This document shows, piece by piece, positions 43,094 to 52,275 of a stretch of 64,000 bases of DNA (positions within the stretch are counted from its first letter, which is position 1; each line of letters opens with the position of its first letter). The translations under genes were made by a program, and so were the position numbers. Source of the DNA: CG2-30-46-19 sp034414555 (GTDB lineage: Bacteria > Chloroflexota > Dehalococcoidia > GIF9 > AB-539-J10); the NCBI GenBank assembly GCA_034414555.1, contig DAOUMA010000016.1, forward strand, positions 124,001 through 188,000, written 5' to 3'. The notes under the pieces are model-generated. The model was not told the origin of the DNA. It was given only the letters and a program-made list of their open reading frames with translations, and did not search any database.

Positions 43094-44137
43094 TTAATCA
43101 TCTTTGGTAGAGGCTTCTATGTCCTCTTTCCCTTTAAGAGATATATTAGGAATAGCTGGTGAAGTCCTTATTTCATGTTCTAGTTGTGAAGCAAGTTCTG
43201 GATATTGGCACAGATAATTCTTAGCATTTTCTCGTCCTTGCCCTAATTTCGTCTCACCGTAGGTGAAGAATGAGCCAGCTTTCTTTACCACGCCTATTGC
43301 CACTCCAATATCAATCAGGTCTCCCTCCCTGCTTATCCCATGGTTAAACATTATATCGAATTCAGCATTACGGAACGGGGGAGCTACCTTGTTCTTAACC
43401 ACCCTAGCTTTAACACGTGCCCCAACTATCTCCGAGCCTTGCTTAATGGTCTCACCTCTCCTTAAATCTATCCTTACCGAGCTATAGAATTTCAGCGCCC
43501 TTCCTCCAGGTGTTACCTCTGGATTGCCAAAAATAATGCCGACTTTTTCCCGTAATTGATTGATAAACACCACTGCTGTTTTGGATTTGCCGATAGCAGC
43601 CACTAGTTTCCTTAATGCTTGTGACATTAATCTAGCTTGCAAGCCAACATGGGCATCCCCCATCTCGCCTTCTATTTCTGCTCTAGGCACTAATGCTGCT
43701 ACACTATCGATGGCTATTATGTCTATAGCACCGCTTCTTACCAGGGTCTCAGTAATTTCCAAAGCCTCTTCGCCAGTATCGGGTTGGGAAATAAGCAAGT
43801 CATCAAGTCGCACACCACAATTAGCAGCATACATTGGGTCAAGGGCGTGTTCAGCATCTATGTATGCAGCGACACCGCCAGCTTTTTGAGCTTCGGCAAT
43901 TATATGCTGGGCGAGGGTTGTTTTGCCTGAACCTTCAGAGCCAAAGATTTCAATAACTCGCCCTCTCGGTATCCCCCCTACACCTAGGGCTAAATCAAGG
44001 GCGATCGAACCAGTTGAGATAGCTTCTACGGGCACTCTAGCTGAAGCTTCGCCTAATCTCATTATCGAGCCCTTGCCGAATTGTCTTTCAATTTGCTCGA
44101 TGGCTAAGTCTACAGTCCTTTCTCTTTCCGGCGACAT
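43094..44137 (-). CDS. recA: Recombinase RecA
   Basis: A 347-residue recombinase for homologous repair and the SOS response. Walker A GSEGSGKT; the catalytic Glu and Walker B region follow (DIIAIDSVAALVPRAEIEGEMGD), then the L1/L2 DNA-binding loops (FINQLREKVGIIFGNPEVTPGGRALKFY). Start ATG 44137 has no Shine-Dalgarno and lies nine bases after a -10 box, so its message is probably leaderless. No LexA-type box was recognised in the upstream 100 bases. Confidence 0.96.
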   Translation of the reverse strand: MSPERERTVDLAIEQIERQFGKGSIMRLGEASARVPVEAISTGSIALDLALGVGGIPRGRVIEIFGSEGSGKTTLAQHIIAEAQKAGGVAAYIDAEHALDPMYAANCGVRLDDLLISQPDTGEEALEITETLVRSGAIDIIAIDSVAALVPRAEIEGEMGDAHVGLQARLMSQALRKLVAAIGKSKTAVVFINQLREKVGIIFGNPEVTPGGRALKFYSSVRIDLRRGETIKQGSEIVGARVKARVVKNKVAPPFRNAEFDIMFNHGISREGDLIDIGVAIGVVKKAGSFFTYGETKLGQGRENAKNYLCQYPELASQLEHEIRTSPAIPNISLKGKEDIEASTKDD

Positions 44138-44146
44138 TTTGTTGAT

Positions 44147-44175
44147 ATTATGACATTAAAACATCCGCAACGCAA
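44147..44175 (-). promoter_or_regulatory. Promoter of recA
   Basis: On the minus strand: TTGCGT (44175-44170), a 17-base spacer, CATAAT (44152-44147), then nine bases to the recA ATG. The predicted transcript would begin at or within about three bases of the start codon. Confidence 0.55.
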
Positions 44176-44235
44176 TAACAAAACCACATATAGAATATCA
44201 GGGATAGAATAAGGTAATATTAATACGAGGGAAAT

Positions 44236-45018
44236 ATGGAAGAAAAATTAGATTTAAACTGGAATGACGATGATGTAGTACCGCCAACAATATATCCCGA
44301 CTTAGAATTCTTGTTTCAACAAGCAACGCGATTGATATTGCAGGAAGTAAATGCTAAAGAAGGTGAATATGTATTGGATGTAGGGTGTGGCAGAGCTATT
44401 GATGCTGCTGAGTTATCGAAGAACGGGGCTATAACTATTGGTCTTGAGCCTTCCGGGGTAATGCTATGCCGCGCTAAGGAGAAGCTTGCCGAAACTAATA
44501 CGACAGTAGCTTTATTGCAGGGTATGGGAGAGGCTCTGCCATTCAAATCATGCTTTTTTGATAAGGTTATGTGCAAAGGAGCACTAGACCACTTCTTATC
44601 ACCAACTAAAACAATGGAAGAAATTTCCAGGGTGCTTAAGCCCGGGGGAGAAATGATGATTGCCATAGCCAATTTCGAAAGTCTTAGTTCGCATATAGGG
44701 AAAAGGATTATCAGGTTAAAAACGCTTCTTGGGGGAAAAGCCGAGGACCAAATAACTCCCTGGGTTGTACCTCCTGACCATACATATAAGTTCGATTATC
44801 AATCACTCCGCGATTTAGTGAAGGGCAACTTTCAAATAAAGAGCATCAAAGGAGTATCTCTGTTATGGGGTATACCCTGGTGGGGTAGTATTCTTTCCAG
44901 GCTTCCGAAGCCAATCTGCCACGGTATTTTGAGAGCTTTAGACAAGGTAGCTCGCTTATTTCCTTCGTTAGCAGATATTATTATAGTGAATGGTGTTCCC
45001 TTTTCCGTGCGTAAATGA
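44236..45018 (+). CDS. Class I SAM-dependent methyltransferase
   Basis: A 260-residue Rossmann-fold methyltransferase: SAM motif I VLDVGCGRAIDAAEL, motif II GLEPSGVMLCRA, and MGEALPFKSCFFDKVMCKGALDHFL, then RVLKPGGEMMIAI. The C-terminal third looks like part of the substrate pocket. Substrate unknown. Divergent from recA, with GAGGG before the ATG; its 3' end overlaps the convergent methyltransferase gene by 38 bases. Confidence 0.85.
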   Translation: MEEKLDLNWNDDDVVPPTIYPDLEFLFQQATRLILQEVNAKEGEYVLDVGCGRAIDAAELSKNGAITIGLEPSGVMLCRAKEKLAETNTTVALLQGMGEALPFKSCFFDKVMCKGALDHFLSPTKTMEEISRVLKPGGEMMIAIANFESLSSHIGKRIIRLKTLLGGKAEDQITPWVVPPDHTYKFDYQSLRDLVKGNFQIKSIKGVSLLWGIPWWGSILSRLPKPICHGILRALDKVARLFPSLADIIIVNGVPFSVRK

Positions 45019-45703
45019 CAATGCTTTTGGGAATAATGAGGTTAAAGAAACCCTCTAGCCAGCGGCGAGCCCTGTGATTGTTGTTTATATCAAGCGTTAG
45101 AAACTTGTAGTATAACGAAGGAATTAAGGCATTTTTCTTTTTGATTCCGAATATGCAGCGAAGTATCCAGTAAAAGGAATGCAGAGCATGGGTGCGGCGG
45201 ATAGCATAGATATTGAGTCTATTGGAGCGCAGAAGAGCAACAATTTGTTGAGTCTTATACCTCCTTATGTGTCCTCCTGGAAAACCATAGTAACCCTTAG
45301 AAAGCCTCCAGCAGATAGACTCGGCGAAATAATGAGGCACACTGACAGCCATTGCACCATCATTATCTAATACTCTAATCAATTCCCTGAGTGCTTGTTG
45401 GTCTTGGGGTATGTGCTCTAAAACTTCAGAGCAAATAATCCTATTGAAAGCACCATCCCGAAAGGGAAGGCGGTTTATATCAGCCTGGAGTAGATAGCTA
45501 TTACTGTTTACCTCGCCTTTTTGCTTCATTAGAGCTAAAGTATATTTATTTTTTTCAAGGCTCTCCCAATCAATATCGAAAGCAATAACAGTGGAGTGAT
45601 TTTGTTTGCATGCTTCCCAGGAGTGTCTTCCCTCACCACAGCCAGCATCCAATACCACATCACCATCTCTCAAACCCAACAAGTCAAGCTGTACCGTGAC
45701 CAT
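44981..45703 (-). CDS. Class I SAM-dependent methyltransferase
   Basis: A 240-residue methyltransferase: motif I VVLDAGCGEGRHSWEA, IAFDIDWESLEKN, then LPFRDGAFNRIICSEVLEHI and LDNDGAMAVSVPHYF. The family commonly modifies lipids, quinones or sugars. It starts five bases downstream of the glycosyltransferase on the same strand, so the two are an operon, possibly for a glycolipid or surface glycan. Its 3' end overlaps the opposing gene. Confidence 0.85.
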   Translation of the reverse strand: MVTVQLDLLGLRDGDVVLDAGCGEGRHSWEACKQNHSTVIAFDIDWESLEKNKYTLALMKQKGEVNSNSYLLQADINRLPFRDGAFNRIICSEVLEHIPQDQQALRELIRVLDNDGAMAVSVPHYFAESICWRLSKGYYGFPGGHIRRYKTQQIVALLRSNRLNIYAIRRTHALHSFYWILRCIFGIKKKNALIPSLYYKFLTLDINNNHRARRWLEGFFNLIIPKSIVIYARKREHHSL

Positions 45704-45707
45704 TGCG

Positions 45708-46958
45708 CTACAGTAACCCTTGATATACTTCCACAGTCTTCTTAGCTGCCTGCTCCCAGCTAAATTCTTGTTGTATCCTCTTCCTTCCCGCCTCTCCTAG
45801 TTCTCGTTGTAATTGTTTATCTTGGGATAAACGCTTGATTGCCTCAGCCAGGGGCGCAGGTTCTCCAGGCGGGACAAGTATGCCGGCATTACCTACCACT
45901 TCAGGGAGAGCTCCAGCAGAGCTAGCTATTACTGGAACACCACAAGCCATTGCTTCAGATGCAGGGAACCCAAAGCCTTCATAAAGAGAGGGCACTACCG
46001 CTATTTCTGCACTGGAATATTGTTTAGCTAGTGCTTCTTTAGTTAATCGCCCGGTGAAGTTAACCAACCCATCCACCCCAAATTTCTGTAACAATCGCAA
46101 GGCATAGGAAGGCGGTGGTGGCTCTGCTTGACTGCCGTGTGGGAAACGCTGCCATGGGTCATCTACAATGGTTAAACTTATTCCATCATTGTGTAGTAGG
46201 TATAGCGCCTTTAAGAGATAAATAACTCCTTTTTTCCTATCATCGGTATTCCCAACCATAATTAAACCGCTTCTATTGCTACTTTCCTCCTTAATGGGTT
46301 TAAAGATGTCGGTATCTGTACCGTTGTAGACAACTCTCAATTTATCCGGGGTCACTTTGAATAACCTCTCAATTTCTTTAGCTGAACTTTGTGACACTGC
46401 GATTACTCTGTCCAAGCGTCGGGCAACGAAAGCCTGCATGTGAGTGAGAAGATAGAACATGTGGACTCCCCATTTACCCCGTAAGCTATCAGCTTGTTCT
46501 AAGTCAGCCTGCTTATCTATAGTAAGGGGATGATGGATAGTGGCAACAATTGGTATTCCTAATTTTTTCATCAGGAGGAGACCATAACCGAGCCCTTGGT
46601 TGTCATGAATAATGTCGAATTTCCGTGACTTATGAAGCTCTTTAACTTTAGCATAAGCTCTCATGCTGAATGCCAACGGGTCGGTGAATATTCCATACTT
46701 GGTAGTAAATACTTCATAAAAATCGATAGGTTTTCGAGCTTTGCGAAAATTTCTCTTAAATGAAGCTTCTTGATAGTATATGCTTAAGCTTTTAAGGCAA
46801 TGTAGAGTGATTCCTTCGCTTAGTTCCGGAAAAGGCGGAGCGCTGATTACATCTACTTCATGCCCCTTGCGCTGTAATTCACGAGCTAGATAATAGATAT
46901 AAATACCCTGGCCACCACTATATGGATTCCCCCTGTATGTAAGAAGGCAAATTCTCAT
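45708..46958 (-). CDS. Glycosyltransferase, GT4 family
   Basis: A 416-residue retaining glycosyltransferase of GT-B fold. The N-terminal domain opens RICLLTYRGNPYSGGQGIYIYYLARELQ; the C-terminal donor domain has EIAVVPSLYEGFGFPASEAMACGVPVIAS, with the conserved Glu pair for the nucleotide sugar. Acceptor unknown. ATG 46958 is preferred over TTG 46967 because GGAG is five bases upstream. Operon with the downstream methyltransferase. Confidence 0.9.
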   Translation of the reverse strand: MRICLLTYRGNPYSGGQGIYIYYLARELQRKGHEVDVISAPPFPELSEGITLHCLKSLSIYYQEASFKRNFRKARKPIDFYEVFTTKYGIFTDPLAFSMRAYAKVKELHKSRKFDIIHDNQGLGYGLLLMKKLGIPIVATIHHPLTIDKQADLEQADSLRGKWGVHMFYLLTHMQAFVARRLDRVIAVSQSSAKEIERLFKVTPDKLRVVYNGTDTDIFKPIKEESSNRSGLIMVGNTDDRKKGVIYLLKALYLLHNDGISLTIVDDPWQRFPHGSQAEPPPPSYALRLLQKFGVDGLVNFTGRLTKEALAKQYSSAEIAVVPSLYEGFGFPASEAMACGVPVIASSAGALPEVVGNAGILVPPGEPAPLAEAIKRLSQDKQLQRELGEAGRKRIQQEFSWEQAAKKTVEVYQGLL

Positions 46959-47095
46959 CTTCTCCACTCTCTATTAACGATAAAATTAATATAAAGGTAA
47001 CTGGGTGATTTTAACACACCTATATTATGAAAGATAGACCTTTATAGCTAATTATTTCAGATTTCGTGGCTCTCCTAAGTTTTGCAACTCACTCA

Positions 47096-47124
47096 TTTAC
47101 AGTGTTGTTTTCTCCAACTATAAT
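47096..47124 (+). promoter_or_regulatory. Promoter of the tRNA nucleotidyltransferase gene
   Basis: TTTACA at 47096-47101, a 17-base spacer and a perfect TATAAT at 47119-47124. The -10 box overlaps the earliest in-frame TTG, so translation must start further down (ATG 47142 or 47154), leaving a leader of only about 10-20 bases without a Shine-Dalgarno. Confidence 0.65.
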
Positions 47125-47141
47125 TGCCTGCGTATCTTGTT

Positions 47142-48665
47142 ATGCAGACTGATATGGCTACCATACTGAAAAAAGTATCCTCGCTATTGGATCGCCTGGG
47201 ATATCAAAGCTATGCGGTGGGAGGTTTTGTGCGTGATTGGTTTTTGGATAGGAAAACCAATGATGTCGATATTGTTGTAAGTGGTAACGCAATAAATATA
47301 GCTCATGAAGTAGCCAAGACCGTAGAGGGCAAATTTGTGCTGCTAGACGATGTAAATGGGATAGCTAGAGTAGTGGTAAGTGCCGGTGAACAAGTATGGT
47401 ATCTTGATTTGTCTTCATTTGCCGATAACATTGAATCTGACCTCGCCCGACGTGATTTTACCATAAACGCCATGGCTGCTGAGCTTAGACAATTTGTCAC
47501 TGTGGTGAGCCAAAGCCCCAAGCAAAATGAAGGGATTCTAAAACAATCCGGAGTGAAGTTAATTGATCCATTTTCCGGGGGAAAGGATCTAAGGAACAAA
47601 ATCATACGAGGTGTCAGCAAAAAGATATTCGAGGTTGATGCTGCCCGGCTATTGCGAGCAGTGCGTCTCGCTGCTGAACTAAATTTCGTTATTGAACCAA
47701 GCACCGAGATTCTAATTCGTCATTATTCTGAGTTAATCACCAAAATCCCTGGGGAAAGAATCAGGGAAGAACTGCTTAAGGTGATTAATTTGCCTAACAG
47801 TGCTCACTACCTGTGTTATCTTGATGAGCTTGGCTTGCTCCTAGCTTTAGTCCCGGAATTGGCAGAAGGCAAGGGCGTAGAACAACCAGGATTACATTTT
47901 TGGGATGTATTTGACCATTCTTTGCAAACCGTAGCAGCGATAGAATTTCTAATCAGGGAGCATGATTGGGAGTATGGCAATGAAGCGCTATTAACCGATA
48001 CCCCCTGGTCACAAGGTATAAAGGAACATGTTGCTCAAGAAGTATCCAGTGGTAGCACGCATAAAACCTTGCTTAAACTGGGTGGATTGTTCCATGATAT
48101 TGCCAAGCCAAGGACAAAATCTGTGGATAATACCGATAGAACGCATTTTTATGGTCATGCTAAACAGGGAGCAGATGTGACAACGGCTATCCTGGAAAGG
48201 CTACGATTTAGCAACCGAGAGATAAACTTGGTGAAAAGCCTCGTTTACCACCATCTTCGCCCAATGCAAATGGCAAATAAAGAGATGCCTACGCAGCGAG
48301 CAATCTATCGCTACTTCAAGGATACCGGCGATGCCAGTATTGATATTTTAATTTTAGCTTTGGCTGATTATCTTGCCAGCCGTGGACCTTTGGTAGAGAT
48401 GACAGAATGGGAGAAACATTGTAAGCTGGTAAACTATATACTAACCGAGTATGATAAACAGCAGGCTAAGGTTTTGCCACCAAAACTGGTTGATGGGTAT
48501 GACTTGATTAACACCTTTGGTTTAACTCCAGGACCATTAATTGGTGAGCTTTTGGACTTAGTGCAGGAAGCTCAAGCCAGTGGTGAGCTAACCAGCAAGG
48601 AAGAAGCACTAGCCCTAGCTCGAGCGGAATTGGATAAGCGCACTTTGAAGGATAAGGCTAGCTAA
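47142..48665 (+). CDS. cca: CCA-adding-type tRNA nucleotidyltransferase with HD domain
   Basis: About 507 residues of class II nucleotidyltransferase. GGFVRDWFLDRKTNDVDIVV holds the GGxVRD signature and the DxD metal site; RRDFTINAMA and the ERIREELLK helix follow. A C-terminal HD phosphohydrolase domain has GGLFHDIAKP and YGHAKQGADV. It repairs or adds tRNA 3' CCA; poly(A) polymerase I and A-adding enzymes share the fold and cannot be excluded. Six of the nine tRNA genes here lack an encoded CCA, which fits. The start is ATG 47142; the frame opens at TTG 47124, inside the promoter. Confidence 0.85.
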   Translation: MQTDMATILKKVSSLLDRLGYQSYAVGGFVRDWFLDRKTNDVDIVVSGNAINIAHEVAKTVEGKFVLLDDVNGIARVVVSAGEQVWYLDLSSFADNIESDLARRDFTINAMAAELRQFVTVVSQSPKQNEGILKQSGVKLIDPFSGGKDLRNKIIRGVSKKIFEVDAARLLRAVRLAAELNFVIEPSTEILIRHYSELITKIPGERIREELLKVINLPNSAHYLCYLDELGLLLALVPELAEGKGVEQPGLHFWDVFDHSLQTVAAIEFLIREHDWEYGNEALLTDTPWSQGIKEHVAQEVSSGSTHKTLLKLGGLFHDIAKPRTKSVDNTDRTHFYGHAKQGADVTTAILERLRFSNREINLVKSLVYHHLRPMQMANKEMPTQRAIYRYFKDTGDASIDILILALADYLASRGPLVEMTEWEKHCKLVNYILTEYDKQQAKVLPPKLVDGYDLINTFGLTPGPLIGELLDLVQEAQASGELTSKEEALALARAELDKRTLKDKAS

Positions 48666-50006
48666 TTGAACAAGAGGAATATTTACTGGTTAATTTTCAT
48701 CATTGTGCTGGTTGGCCTTGCCTTATGGGCAATATTGCCGGTGAACGCGAAGTTACTCGGTCCTAATGGGCTAATGCTTGGTCTTGACCTTAGAGGTGGT
48801 AGTCAGTTGCTTTACGAAGCCAATTTGTCTCAAAAAGACCCCTCTATGAGTGACGCGGAGGCTATGGCAGCGGTAGTAGGGAAAATTCACAAAAGGATTA
48901 GCGATAAATATCCTGCTATGGAGCCTACAGTTCAGACGCAGGGTACTGACCGAATATTGGTTCAGCTTCCCGGGGTGGAGAATATTACCGAGGCAGTTAA
49001 TCTCATCGGGAAGACCGCTCTGCTCGACTTTAGGGAGCAGAAGTTCTATGCAAATGGAACCGCGATGCTTGATGAACTGGGGAACCCAATTTACCAGGAT
49101 GAGCCTGCCAAGGCTATAGGTACAAATGGTCAGGAAGAGGAGCTCACCGGTAAGTATTTGACCCGTGCCTATCGGGCTGTAGACCCTACCGCGGGTCCGG
49201 TAGTCTATCTGGAATGGAACAGCGAGGGAGCATATCTCTTTGAGCGAATAACGCAGAGAAATGTGGGCAAAAGATTAGCCATCTTTTTAGATAATGAAAT
49301 GATATCAGCCCCGGTGGTTAAAACAGCTATTACTGCTACCGAGAAAGGGTATATAAGCGGTCTTACCATAGATGAAGCTGGAAATTTAGCAATACAGCTT
49401 AACTCTGGTTCTTTAAATGTTCCTTTGACAATCATTGGACAGGAAAATATAGACCCTACCTTAGGTGCTGATTCCATCCAAAAGAGCAAACAAGCCGCAA
49501 TAATTGGGATTGTATTGCTTCTCCTATTTATGTCCCTTTACTACCGCCTACCTGGTGTCATAGCCTGTATCAGCCTTGGGATTTATGGTGTTTTCTTTTT
49601 AGCTATCCTCAGTGTTTTTCCGATAACTCTGACCCTGCCTAGCATTGCCGGTGTCATTTTGTCTGTGGGCATGGCTGTTGATGCCCATGTTCTTATTTTT
49701 GAGAGGATGAAGGAGGAATTGCGCTCTGGACGCACCTTGGGTGCTGCGGTGGAGGCTGGATCTAGTCGTGCCTGGCCAGCTATTCGTGACAGTAACATCA
49801 CTACATTTATCGCCTGCGCCATCCTTATCTGGCTTGGTATGAGCAGCGCATTTCATGCCTCCATGATTACTGGCTTTGCCATAACCTTGTTTATTGGTGT
49901 GGCATTAAGCATGTTTACCGCCGTTATTATCACTCGAATTTTCCTTCGTTTTGTCATTGGCAGTCGCCTGGTCACTAATCTGGCAGCTTACGGTGTTAGA
50001 GTATGA
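48666..50006 (+). CDS. secD: Protein translocase subunit SecD
   Basis: A 446-residue RND-type export accessory protein. A first transmembrane helix is followed by GLDLRGGSQLLYEA, a periplasmic/extracytoplasmic domain and five C-terminal helices with SVGMAVDAHVLIFERMKEEL. With SecF it uses the proton motive force to pull substrates out of SecYEG. TTG start at 48666 just after the cca stop; overlaps secF by four bases. Confidence 0.94.
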   Translation: MNKRNIYWLIFIIVLVGLALWAILPVNAKLLGPNGLMLGLDLRGGSQLLYEANLSQKDPSMSDAEAMAAVVGKIHKRISDKYPAMEPTVQTQGTDRILVQLPGVENITEAVNLIGKTALLDFREQKFYANGTAMLDELGNPIYQDEPAKAIGTNGQEEELTGKYLTRAYRAVDPTAGPVVYLEWNSEGAYLFERITQRNVGKRLAIFLDNEMISAPVVKTAITATEKGYISGLTIDEAGNLAIQLNSGSLNVPLTIIGQENIDPTLGADSIQKSKQAAIIGIVLLLLFMSLYYRLPGVIACISLGIYGVFFLAILSVFPITLTLPSIAGVILSVGMAVDAHVLIFERMKEELRSGRTLGAAVEAGSSRAWPAIRDSNITTFIACAILIWLGMSSAFHASMITGFAITLFIGVALSMFTAVIITRIFLRFVIGSRLVTNLAAYGVRV

Positions 50007-50947
50007 TTGACTTTATAGGGAAAAAACAGTGGTTTTTCCTGGGCTCAGCCATAATGATTATTGTGATGATAATCTCACTAGCCGTTTTCAAGCTGCAGCC
50101 CGGGATTGACTTCACCGGTGGTACATCTATGACCATCAATTTTACTCCTCAGGTGGAATTGAATGAGTCGACTCAGATTCAGAGCCAATTGCGTCAGGAA
50201 ATGGCAGCGCTCGGACATCCTGAGGCCATCATCCAATTTCGGGAGCAGAGTCGGGATTTTTTTGTTCGTATGAAGTTTATATCACCGGAAGAAAAAGATG
50301 TGTTGGAGCATAACCTGACAGCAGATCTTCAACGGGACGTGGCAATTTCTACTACTCTTGCGGTGTCGCCAAGTATCGCTGCAACAACAGTTCGTAACGC
50401 TGGCATCGCTGTGGCGATAGCTATTGGGGCTATGGTAATTTATATTGCCTGGGCGTTTCGCCGCATGCCCAGACCCTTTCGGTGGGGCACCTGTGCCGCT
50501 ATCGCCCTCATTCATGATGTGCTCATTGTTTTGGGCGTTTTTGCTATTCTCGGGCGAGTGGCTAATGTGGAAGTTGACGCTCTGTTAATCACTGCAATAC
50601 TCACCATCGTGGGCTACAGCATCAACAACAGTGTGGTTGTGTTTGACCGTATCAGGGAGAATATGACTAAGGGCATCAGTCCTGATTTTGCCGTAACGGT
50701 GAATTCTAGCATTGTAGAGACTCTAGCACGTTGCTTGAATAGCTCATGGACCGTGCTCTTGGTTATTTTAGCATTGCTGCTCTTCGGTGGAGCCACGATT
50801 CATTACTTTGTATTAGCACTATTTATTGGGGTGCTTGTTGGTACTTATACCTCAGTATGCATCGCCGGTCCGCTCTTAGTTGCTTGGGAGAAAGGGGAGT
50901 GGAGGCAAATGTTTCCCCGGCTTTCCTCATCCCAAAAAGCTGCTTGA
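50003..50947 (+). CDS. secF: Protein translocase subunit SecF
   Basis: A 314-residue partner of SecD with six helices (LQPGIDFTGGTSMTINF; AILTIVGYSINNSVVVFDRIRENM). ATGA coupling with secD. Its stop overlaps the hemW start (TGATG), placing hemW in the same operon. Confidence 0.94.
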   Translation: MIDFIGKKQWFFLGSAIMIIVMIISLAVFKLQPGIDFTGGTSMTINFTPQVELNESTQIQSQLRQEMAALGHPEAIIQFREQSRDFFVRMKFISPEEKDVLEHNLTADLQRDVAISTTLAVSPSIAATTVRNAGIAVAIAIGAMVIYIAWAFRRMPRPFRWGTCAAIALIHDVLIVLGVFAILGRVANVEVDALLITAILTIVGYSINNSVVVFDRIRENMTKGISPDFAVTVNSSIVETLARCLNSSWTVLLVILALLLFGGATIHYFVLALFIGVLVGTYTSVCIAGPLLVAWEKGEWRQMFPRLSSSQKAA

Positions 50948-52197
50948 TGGGTAAATTACCGAAATTGAGCCTCTATTTCCACATCCCTTTTTGCTTGTCT
51001 AAGTGTTATTACTGTGACTTTAACTCCTACGCTGGGTTAAGCTGGCTCATTCCTCAATATGTAGAGGCCTTAAAGGAAGAAATACAGCTTTATGCCAACG
51101 GTGTCGGGATGGTTGAACTGAAAACAATTTATTTTGGTGGAGGTACACCTAGCTTGCTTCCCATGAACTCAGTATCCGGTATACTGAAGACCTGCAGCAG
51201 GCTTTTCAATGTGTCACCAAATTCGGAAGTGACCTTGGAAGCAAATCCTGGAACCATTGACCAATCCTTTCTGACCTTACTAAGGCAAAGTGGTGTTAAT
51301 CGCTTGAGTTTAGGAGTGCAAAGCTTCAGCGATAGTGAACTTAAGTTACTGGGAAGAGTCCACTCAGCAGTTGAAGCCAGAGAGGCTTATTTAACAGCCA
51401 GAGAGGCAGGATTTGAGAATATCAATATCGATTTGCTATACGCCTTGCCACAGCAGACAATAAGCGATTGGCAAAATAATCTTATTGAGGCGATAAAGCT
51501 AAATCCTGAGCATCTTTCACTTTATCCTCTTACCCTAGAGCCTGGGACACCATTGGCCAATGCTGTAGCATCAGGTTCACTGCCAAAACTCAACGCTGAC
51601 CTGGCGGCTGACATGTATTTGCTGGCTAAACATAAGCTGGCTAAAGAGGGCTATAACCACTATGAGATATCCAATTGGGCATTGCCCGAGAAGGAATGTC
51701 AACACAACTTAACCTATTGGGAAGATGAGCCTTATTTGGGTTTCGGTGCTGGTGCTCATTCTTATCTAGGTGGTTATCGCTGGGCTAATGTTTCATCCCC
51801 AATACAATATGTAAAGCACCTCAGCAATACGGAAATAAAAGTGTCTCAACAACCATATTTCAATAGTCCCGTGGTGGATAACATCGAGCACATTGACCGG
51901 GATTTAGAAATTGCTGAATCGGTGATCTTGGGCTTGAGATTAGAGGGGGGAGTAAATTTTGCTAACTTTACTCATCGCTTTGGAATGGAGCTTTATTCTA
52001 TTTATCCCCAACAGCAAATTAACGACCTAGTTGAACTAGGTTTGATAGCTAAAAATGAACATGGAATCAGGCTAACCACTAAAGGCAAACTTTTGGGGAA
52101 CGAAGTTTTCCTGCGTTTCTTACCACAATATAAGTCTTTTTCTTGTCATTCTGAGCGTAGCGAAGAATCTAAAGCCCTTTCACGGAGCCCATCCTGA
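50947..52197 (+). CDS. hemW: Radical SAM heme chaperone HemW-like protein
   Basis: A 416-residue radical SAM protein (LSLYFHIPFCLSKCYYCDFNSY) with the CxxxCxxC cluster motif, FGGGTPSLL, and a HemN C-terminal domain. HemW proteins bind and transfer heme; some members were misnamed coproporphyrinogen oxidase. The longer frame opening at 50746 lies inside secF; the true start is ATG 50947, overlapping the secF stop. The last 18 or so residues (SCHSERSEESKALSRSPS) come from a palindromic repeat element, so the native C-terminus was replaced or extended. Confidence 0.88.
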   Translation: MGKLPKLSLYFHIPFCLSKCYYCDFNSYAGLSWLIPQYVEALKEEIQLYANGVGMVELKTIYFGGGTPSLLPMNSVSGILKTCSRLFNVSPNSEVTLEANPGTIDQSFLTLLRQSGVNRLSLGVQSFSDSELKLLGRVHSAVEAREAYLTAREAGFENINIDLLYALPQQTISDWQNNLIEAIKLNPEHLSLYPLTLEPGTPLANAVASGSLPKLNADLAADMYLLAKHKLAKEGYNHYEISNWALPEKECQHNLTYWEDEPYLGFGAGAHSYLGGYRWANVSSPIQYVKHLSNTEIKVSQQPYFNSPVVDNIEHIDRDLEIAESVILGLRLEGGVNFANFTHRFGMELYSIYPQQQINDLVELGLIAKNEHGIRLTTKGKLLGNEVFLRFLPQYKSFSCHSERSEESKALSRSPS

Positions 52198-52235
52198 GCG
52201 ATATTCTTCGGTCGCTTCGCTCCCTCAGAATGACA
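52144..52235. repeat. Palindromic interspersed repeat at the 3' end of hemW
   Basis: The left end TGTCATTCTGAGCG and right end CCCTCAGAATGACA are near-perfect inverted repeats bordering 92 bases; inner parts (AGCGAAGAATCT and ATATTCTTCGGTCGCTTCG) also pair imperfectly. When translated it gives the CHSERSEES peptide seen in many bacterial annotations, a known sign of a widespread REP/MITE-like repeat. Only one copy was noticed in this window. It may fold as a terminator-like hairpin after hemW. Confidence 0.75.
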
Positions 52236-52275
52236 GAAAACGAAGAGCTCAAGGTAACATAGGTGCTCTTCGCCC

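Noticed and set aside
50746..50946. N-terminal extension of HemW
   Set aside because: It lies within secF in another frame; the family's N-terminus begins at 50947.
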